DNA of 26,264 nt from Comamonadaceae bacterium (GTDB taxonomy: Bacteria > Pseudomonadota > Gammaproteobacteria > Burkholderiales > Burkholderiaceae_C), in NCBI GenBank assembly GCA_947464665.1, contig CANHXV010000004.1, forward strand, positions 1 to 26,264, in the 5' to 3' direction. Both the position numbers and the translations under genes were made by a program. The notes under the pieces were generated by a model. It did no database searches. It had not been told where the DNA came from and saw only the letters and a program-made list of their open reading frames with translations. Below are positions 21,522 to 26,264 of this stretch, piece after piece. Each line of letters begins with the position of its first letter. The first letter of the stretch is position 1.

Positions 21522-22321
21522 TGACACGACTCGAAGCTCTTGCCTCCTACTTCAGGGCAAGACGGTTCTTGACCTTACTTTTTGTTTCAATGGGCTTGCA
21601 TTTGCCTATGGCCAATGCTTGGTTTCCCATGTCCGCAGAGACTTCTCCATGGTTGTTGCGAACGCAGGCGCGAACGGCCTTGGCTTCTGCCTACTTTCAA
21701 GCAGGAATGTCTGTGTATGCATTGGAAGAGGTTAACCAAGCATTGAATTTGATGCCTCAACATGCGCCCGCTTTGGTCCTGAAGGCCCTTCTTTTACGAC
21801 AGCAAAATAAGGTGGAGTTGGCCCAAAAATTCTTTCAACAGGCCATGGAGGCAGCCCCCGAAGACCCTCAAATAGCCTACCAATGGGGTGTTTTTGAATG
21901 CCAAAATGGCCATTTTGAAGCTGCATTTGAAAATTTTAAACGCGCGTTCGACCTTTTCGTGGGCCCTGATCAGGTCAGAACGAACTGGATTTGGGGTCAG
22001 TGCCTATGGCGAAACAAGCAATTTGAGGCCGCCAACACAAGGATGTCTGAAGCCTTCGCCCAACAGCCTGGCTTGATTTCTGATGTCATAGAACTGGTTG
22101 ACCTCAAAATTCAGTTGGGAAAGTTCTTAGAAGCTGAGAAAATTCTTGAATATTTGAATGATTCTCCCTCTGTGAGTGCACAATCGGTGTGGCTTGCTTT
22201 GCAGCTTGCAGAGCGCCAGAATCAAGCAGTTAAAAAGAACCATTGGGGCAAGATGTTAGGACTTCATTTTTCAAATTCAGCGCAATGGCGCGCCTACCAG
22301 GATGGCGTCCCACATGACTGA
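21521..22321 (+). CDS. TPR protein in the PilF/PilW (type IV pilus biogenesis) position
   Basis: In this operon position beta- and gammaproteobacteria carry PilF (PilW), an outer-membrane lipoprotein that helps the type IV pilus secretin assemble. The 266-residue product has a signal-like N-terminus (basic residues, then LTLLFVSMGLHLPMANA, about residues 16-33). Four or more TPR-like repeats follow (AYFQAGMSVYALEEVNQAL, AQKFFQQAMEAAPEDPQ, FEAAFENFKRAFDLF, FEAANTRMSEAFAQQPG). There is no cysteine in the N-terminal region, so the lipobox of typical PilF is missing. I start at the ATG at 21521, which overlaps the rlmN stop; the longer frame from 21398 lies inside rlmN. The stop overlaps the next start by 8 bases. 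The PilF role is inferred from position. Confidence 0.75.
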   Translation: MTRLEALASYFRARRFLTLLFVSMGLHLPMANAWFPMSAETSPWLLRTQARTALASAYFQAGMSVYALEEVNQALNLMPQHAPALVLKALLLRQQNKVELAQKFFQQAMEAAPEDPQIAYQWGVFECQNGHFEAAFENFKRAFDLFVGPDQVRTNWIWGQCLWRNKQFEAANTRMSEAFAQQPGLISDVIELVDLKIQLGKFLEAEKILEYLNDSPSVSAQSVWLALQLAERQNQAVKKNHWGKMLGLHFSNSAQWRAYQDGVPHD

Positions 22322-22952
22322 GCTCGTCGTTGAGGCTTCTGTGCCCCAGTTGCCCAAATCCCCTGGGGCCATCATGCGGTCTGCTCGTGAAAAAGCAGGT
22401 TTGCATTTGGCGGTGTTGTCTGTGAATCTCAAAGTCAGTATCAAACAATTAGAAGCCCTTGAGGCGGATCGGTTTGAAAGCTTGCCTGAGCCAGTTTTTG
22501 CACGCGCATTGGCAGCCAAAGTTTGTCGTTTTTTAAAAATCGAAGCCGATCCCGTTTTGGCACTGATGCCTCAAATGACCAACGGTTTAAAACCCCTACA
22601 GCTGATTGAATCTGAAAGCAGATCTTCCTTCAAAACACATCGAATGGATCAACCCAGTGGCACAAACCGTCGAGGCGGCAAACTTTGGATCTTGTTCGCA
22701 ATCATTTGCCTTTTGGCAGGGGCCTATTCCGCCGACCTGCAACGCCACGTTTTCAATGTGAAGACGAAGCCTGAGGTGTCCGAAGTGGTGCCGACCATGC
22801 CACCACCGGTTCAAGAACAAGCAGTCCCTGATTCAACGCAAGTCGAACTTCCTAAGGCTTTGGTATTTGAGAGCTCTACACCTGCCCTTGATGCCAATCG
22901 CCGCAACACACCCAAAGACTCAAATCCTCCAACTCTAGAGGTCAAAAAATGA
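22314..22952 (+). CDS. RodZ-like helix-turn-helix membrane protein, short form
   Basis: RodZ links cytoplasmic MreB to the cell-shape machinery through a single membrane span. The 212-residue product has a Cro-like HTH_25 domain (about residues 15-82, GAIMRSAREKAGLHLAVLS and YL-type region PEPVFARALAAKVCRFL). A charged linker, one transmembrane segment (about 123-141, LWILFAIICLLAGAYSA) and about 70 periplasmic Pro/Glu-rich residues follow. The C-terminal beta domain (DUF4115) found in full RodZ, which is about 300-340 residues, is not visible. I choose ATG at 22314, which overlaps the upstream stop and has AGGA 11 bases away; an ATG four codons earlier has no ribosome site. The stop overlaps ispG (ATGA). 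Confidence 0.8.
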   Translation: MTELVVEASVPQLPKSPGAIMRSAREKAGLHLAVLSVNLKVSIKQLEALEADRFESLPEPVFARALAAKVCRFLKIEADPVLALMPQMTNGLKPLQLIESESRSSFKTHRMDQPSGTNRRGGKLWILFAIICLLAGAYSADLQRHVFNVKTKPEVSEVVPTMPPPVQEQAVPDSTQVELPKALVFESSTPALDANRRNTPKDSNPPTLEVKK

Positions 22953-24244
22953 TGGAACCTATTGTCATTCCTAAGACCGTGGCCGAGGCCATTCCTGCCG
23001 CTATTCCTCGCCCAAGGCACAGCCTTCAATCTCAAGTGGTTTGGGGTCAGCGGGTAGTGACGGTGGGGGGGCAAGCGCCTGTTCGTGTTCAGTCTATGAC
23101 CAACACCGATACGGTTGATGTCATAGGCACAGCCATCCAAGTTAAAGAGTTGGCCTTGGCCGGGTCTGAATTGGTTCGTTTGACGGTCAATACGCCAGAG
23201 GCTGCAGAGGCCGTGCCACACATCCGAGATCAGCTCGACAAAATGGGCATCGATGTGCCCCTGATTGGCGACTTCCACTACAACGGTCATAGATTGCTAA
23301 GCGATCATCCAGCTTGTGCAGAAGCGCTTTCCAAATACCGAATCAATCCTGGTAATGTTGGAAAAGGCGATAAGCACGATCTTCAATTTGGACAAATGAT
23401 CGAAGCGGCCATGCGTTGGAATAAGCCTGTTCGAATTGGCGTCAATTGGGGTAGCCTAGACCAAGAGTTGTTGGCTGAGTTGATGGATCAAAACAGTCAA
23501 AGAAAAACACCGTGGGAATCTCGACAAGTGATGTACGAGGCACTCATTACCTCTGCCATTACTTCGGCTGACAAGGCGCACGAGATGGGCATGGCGCGTG
23601 CACAAATCATGCTGTCGTGCAAGGTCTCGGGCGTCCAAGATTTGATCGCTGTATACCGAGAGCTGGGCAGACGCACCGATTACCCTTTGCATTTGGGTCT
23701 AACAGAAGCTGGTATGGGAACCAAAGGCACCGTTGCCTCAAGCACTGCTTTGGCCATCTTGCTTCAAGAGGGTATCGGCGACACCATCAGGGTCTCTCTC
23801 ACGCCACAACCCGGCGAGGCTCGCACTCAAGAAGTGGTCATTGCATCAGAAATTTTGCAATCTTTGGGCTTGCGAATTTTTGTACCTAGCGTCACTGCAT
23901 GTCCAGGTTGTGGCCGAACCACCAGCAGCACATTTCAAGAACTGGCCAAACAAATCGATGATTTTTTGCGTGCTCAAATGCCAGTTTGGCGAAACCGTTA
24001 TCCGGGTGTCGAGCACTTGAAATTGGCTGTCATGGGCTGTATTGTGAATGGCCCAGGGGAAAGCAAACATGCCGATATCGGTATCAGTTTGCCAGGTACT
24101 GGGGAAGCCCCTGCCGCACCGGTCTTCATTGATGGTGAAAAAAAACTCACCTTGCGTGGCGACAACATTGCCAAAGAGTTTCAAACCCTGGTCGAGCAAT
24201 ACATCGACAACCGTTTTGGCGGCATTGCAAAAACGGCTAATTGA
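22949..24244 (+). CDS. ispG: 4-Hydroxy-3-methylbut-2-enyl diphosphate synthase
   Basis: IspG (GcpE) is a 4Fe-4S enzyme that converts MEcPP to HMBPP in the MEP isoprenoid pathway. The 431-residue protein has the N-terminal barrel with VRVQSMTNTDT and GDFHYNGH. The cluster cysteines are C318 and C321 in ACPGCGRTTSS and C364 in MGCIVNGPGESKHADIGIS. It is longer than the 372-residue E. coli enzyme, as usual in betaproteobacteria. Two consecutive ATGs (22949, 22952) could serve as the start; AGAGG (22937-22941) is 7 bases before the first, which overlaps the upstream stop. hisS starts 6 bases after its stop. Confidence 0.96.
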   Translation: MMEPIVIPKTVAEAIPAAIPRPRHSLQSQVVWGQRVVTVGGQAPVRVQSMTNTDTVDVIGTAIQVKELALAGSELVRLTVNTPEAAEAVPHIRDQLDKMGIDVPLIGDFHYNGHRLLSDHPACAEALSKYRINPGNVGKGDKHDLQFGQMIEAAMRWNKPVRIGVNWGSLDQELLAELMDQNSQRKTPWESRQVMYEALITSAITSADKAHEMGMARAQIMLSCKVSGVQDLIAVYRELGRRTDYPLHLGLTEAGMGTKGTVASSTALAILLQEGIGDTIRVSLTPQPGEARTQEVVIASEILQSLGLRIFVPSVTACPGCGRTTSSTFQELAKQIDDFLRAQMPVWRNRYPGVEHLKLAVMGCIVNGPGESKHADIGISLPGTGEAPAAPVFIDGEKKLTLRGDNIAKEFQTLVEQYIDNRFGGIAKTAN

Positions 24245-24250
24245 TTTTTT

Positions 24251-25582
24251 ATGTCTGACATTCCATCCAAAGAATTTTCATCTAAATTGAGCGCGTTTAA
24301 AAAAATCACTGCCGTTAAAGGCATGAACGATGTATTGCCCGGTGAGTCCGCCAAATGGGAATGGCTTGAAGGCGTTGTGCGAAACTTAATGGCCCGATAC
24401 GCATACCGAAATATCCGCACGCCCATTGTCGAACCCACGGCACTTTTTGTGCGCGGCTTGGGCGAAGTAACCGACATCGTGGAGAAGGAAATGTACTCCT
24501 TCGAAGATCGCCTCAATGGCGAAGCCCTGACTTTGCGCCCTGAAAGTACAGCTGGTGTGGTGCGTGCAGTGGTTGAGCACAACATGCTTTATGAGGGCGG
24601 TAAGCGTTTGTATTACATGGGCCCTATGTTTAGACACGAACGCCCTCAGCGTGGACGCTACAGACAGTTTCACCAAATTGGCGCCGAGGTCTTGGGTTTT
24701 CAAGGCCCTGAAATTGATGCTGAAGTTATTTTGTTGGCGCATGATTTATGGCTAGCCATTGGCCTGAAAAATGTTCGCCTTGAACTCAATAGTTTGGGGC
24801 AACCACCAGAGAGGTTGTCACATCGGGCTGCCTTGATCACACACTTTGAAAAACACCAAGCTGTTTTGGACGAGGATGCAAAGCGTCGCTTGTACACCAA
24901 CCCGCTTCGAATTTTGGACACCAAAAATCCTGCCATGAAAGAAGTGGTTGAGTCAGCGCCTCAACTGATGAATTTTTTGGGTGAGGCCTCCCTTGCCCAC
25001 TTCAACGCCTTGCGTCAAATTCTCGATGCCAATGGCGTGCGGTATTCGTTGAATCCACGCCTGGTTCGCGGCATGGATTATTACAACCTCACCGTGTTCG
25101 AATTCATCACCGATCAGTTGGGTTCTCAAGGCACAGTTTGTGGTGGCGGTCGTTATGACTATTTGATTGAGCAAGTAGGTGGCAAGCCCGCGCCTGCTGT
25201 GGGCTGGGCCTTAGGACTTGAACGCGTTTTGGCCTTACTAGAAGAACAGGGTGTGCAATTGCCTGATGCCACGCCCGATGCTTATGCCATCGTACCTGAC
25301 GCAAGCAACTTGCCTCTGGTTTTGAACTACCTGAGACAACTCCGCGCCTTGGGTGTCAATGTCCAAATGCATGCAGGCTCAGGTGAGGGCGTTGGCAGCA
25401 TGAAAAGTCAATTTAAAAAAGCCGATACCAGTGGTGCGGCTTTTGCGCTGATTTTTGGAGCAGATGAGCTTGTTCAAAATACCGTTTCAGTCAAGCCCTT
25501 GCGCGAAGTTGGTGGGGCTCAAAGGACAGAATCTCTTGCAAACTTGGACACTTGGGCCCACAGCCTACAATCCATCTCTTAA
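24251..25582 (+). CDS. hisS: Histidyl-tRNA synthetase
   Basis: HisRS charges tRNA-His in the cytoplasm. The 443-residue class II synthetase has the N-terminal KGMNDVLPG, motif 2 FRHERPQRGRYRQFHQ (about residue 127), and the histidine-specific LVRGMDYYNLTVFEF (about 271). GGGRYDYL and motif 3 GWALGLERVLAL (about 317) follow, and the anticodon-binding domain occupies about 345-443. The first 20 residues before AVKGMNDV are an extension relative to E. coli (424 residues). The ATG at 24251 has no clear ribosome site, and a later start cannot be ruled out. It follows ispG closely, a conserved pairing, and is followed by yfgM after 13 bases. Confidence 0.96.
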   Translation: MSDIPSKEFSSKLSAFKKITAVKGMNDVLPGESAKWEWLEGVVRNLMARYAYRNIRTPIVEPTALFVRGLGEVTDIVEKEMYSFEDRLNGEALTLRPESTAGVVRAVVEHNMLYEGGKRLYYMGPMFRHERPQRGRYRQFHQIGAEVLGFQGPEIDAEVILLAHDLWLAIGLKNVRLELNSLGQPPERLSHRAALITHFEKHQAVLDEDAKRRLYTNPLRILDTKNPAMKEVVESAPQLMNFLGEASLAHFNALRQILDANGVRYSLNPRLVRGMDYYNLTVFEFITDQLGSQGTVCGGGRYDYLIEQVGGKPAPAVGWALGLERVLALLEEQGVQLPDATPDAYAIVPDASNLPLVLNYLRQLRALGVNVQMHAGSGEGVGSMKSQFKKADTSGAAFALIFGADELVQNTVSVKPLREVGGAQRTESLANLDTWAHSLQSIS

Positions 25583-25595
25583 TTTAAAGCTGAAT

Positions 25596-26261
25596 ATGGC
25601 ATCACATCTCGATTTAGAAGAACAAGAGCAACTTGATGAACTCAAGCACTTTTGGAAAAAATACGGTAACGCTATCACCTGGCTTTTGATCGCCGTGTTG
25701 GGCTCTTATGCTGGTTGGAATGGTTATCAATATTGGCAAGGGCAACAGTCTGGCAAGGCGTCGGCACTCTTTGACGAGCTTGAAAAGTCAGCAGTTGCGG
25801 GTGATTTGGTCAAGCTTGAGCGCGCTTGGACGGACATGAAGGAGCGCTTCCCGGGCACCACTTTCGCTGCCCAATCAGCGCTGCTGGCGGCCAAATCCTT
25901 TCAAATGACAGACAAAACGGATGCCGCAAAAGCGGCCCTGCAATGGGCCAGCGAAAGTGCATCCGATCAAGGCACGGTCCAATTGGCCCGTCTGCGCTTG
26001 GCCAACTTACAAATGCAGCAAAAATCCTATGACGATGCTTTAAAAACGCTGTCAAAACCCTTTGATCCTGCATTTGCCGGACTTGCTTCTGATGTTCAAG
26101 GCGATCTTCATGCCGCTCAAAACAAGTCGCCAGAAGCCATCAAAGCTTACAGCGAAGCATGGCGTCAGTTGGAGGAAAATTCTGAATACCGGCGTTTGGT
26201 GGGTGCCAAGTTGAATGCTCTGGGCGTAGATCCTGACGCTGCGAAAGGTGTCTCGCAATGA
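25596..26261 (+). CDS. yfgM: YfgM-type tetratricopeptide ancillary SecYEG translocon subunit
   Basis: YfgM is an inner-membrane protein with a cytoplasmic N-terminus and a periplasmic TPR domain; in E. coli it binds PpiD at the Sec translocon and is linked to periplasmic chaperone supply. The 221-residue product has an acidic N-terminus (LDLEEQEQLDELKHFWKKYG), one membrane segment (about residues 24-42, GNAITWLLIAVLGSYAGW) and TPR-like helices to the end. The ATG at 25596 gives the family-typical N-terminus; the longer frame from 25455 lies within hisS. Its stop overlaps the ATG of the next gene by 4 bases. Confidence 0.9.
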   Translation: MASHLDLEEQEQLDELKHFWKKYGNAITWLLIAVLGSYAGWNGYQYWQGQQSGKASALFDELEKSAVAGDLVKLERAWTDMKERFPGTTFAAQSALLAAKSFQMTDKTDAAKAALQWASESASDQGTVQLARLRLANLQMQQKSYDDALKTLSKPFDPAFAGLASDVQGDLHAAQNKSPEAIKAYSEAWRQLEENSEYRRLVGAKLNALGVDPDAAKGVSQ

Positions 26262-26264
26262 AAT
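26258..26264 (+). CDS. bamB: Start of the next gene, probably bamB (cut by the window end)
   Basis: An ATG at 26258 overlaps the yfgM stop (ATGA), the same coupling seen at other joints in this operon. Only two codons are visible, so the identity is inferred purely from the conserved hisS-yfgM-bamB order. Confidence 0.45.

Noticed and set aside
25455..25595. Longer start for yfgM inside hisS
   Set aside because: The extra 47 residues overlap hisS in another frame, and the family N-terminus begins at the ATG at 25596.
1..26264. Mobile elements, CRISPR arrays, toxin-antitoxin pairs or defence genes
   Set aside because: No transposase, integrase, regularly spaced repeats, tRNA-flanked insertion or unusual composition block was seen; every sizeable gene fits a housekeeping family or the one small unknown.

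Overview
The window is an ordinary, gene-dense chromosomal segment from a betaproteobacterium. Order Burkholderiales is well supported and a Comamonadaceae-like (Limnohabitans/Rhodoferax-type) affiliation is plausible. The supporting evidence is an E3 dehydrogenase carrying its own lipoyl domain beside aceF, a sucA-sucB-lpdA-zapE run, and an ndk-rlmN-pilF-rodZ-ispG-hisS-yfgM-bamB run. Base composition looks close to half G+C by eye (not computed). I see no mobile element, CRISPR array, rRNA, tRNA, prophage or defence system, and no gene-free stretch longer than about 230 bases. I did not find a convincing new multi-gene system. The points worth checking are small: structured leaders, shortened or altered versions of known proteins, unusual starts and tight overlaps.

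Layout. (1) 15-3211, + strand: end of a pyruvate dehydrogenase operon (aceF and lipoyl-fused lpdA), closed by a hairpin terminator; aceE should lie just upstream of the window. (2) 3272-4567: a divergent pair, a secreted NlpC/P60 peptidase on the minus strand and an isochorismatase-family hydrolase on the plus strand. (3) 4667-6562: a stand-alone propionyl-CoA synthetase gene, prpE, with a strong terminator. (4) 6665-12443: the 2-oxoglutarate dehydrogenase operon sucA-sucB-lpdA, with an extended -10 promoter candidate, a structured leader in front of sucA and a terminator after lpdA. (5) 12480-15965: zapE, a small secreted cysteine-pair protein of unknown function and a YoaA/DinG-type iron-sulfur helicase that starts at TTG. 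(6) 15940-16737, minus: bamD, overlapping the helicase tail to tail and lying only 25 bases from the divergent rluD start. (7) 16763-19779: rluD, a structured 148-base spacer, scpB and rluB. (8) 19887-26264: ndk, rlmN, pilF-like, rodZ-like, ispG, hisS, yfgM and the first bases of bamB, mostly overlapping or a few bases apart.

How the genes work together. The two 2-oxoacid dehydrogenase complexes feed and run the TCA cycle, each with its own E3; prpE activates propionate to propionyl-CoA. The second half is housekeeping: 23S rRNA modification (rluD, rluB, rlmN), chromosome segregation and division (scpB, zapE, rodZ-like), outer-membrane and secretion biogenesis (bamD, yfgM, bamB, pilF-like), isoprenoid precursor synthesis (ispG), histidyl-tRNA charging (hisS) and nucleotide balance (ndk).
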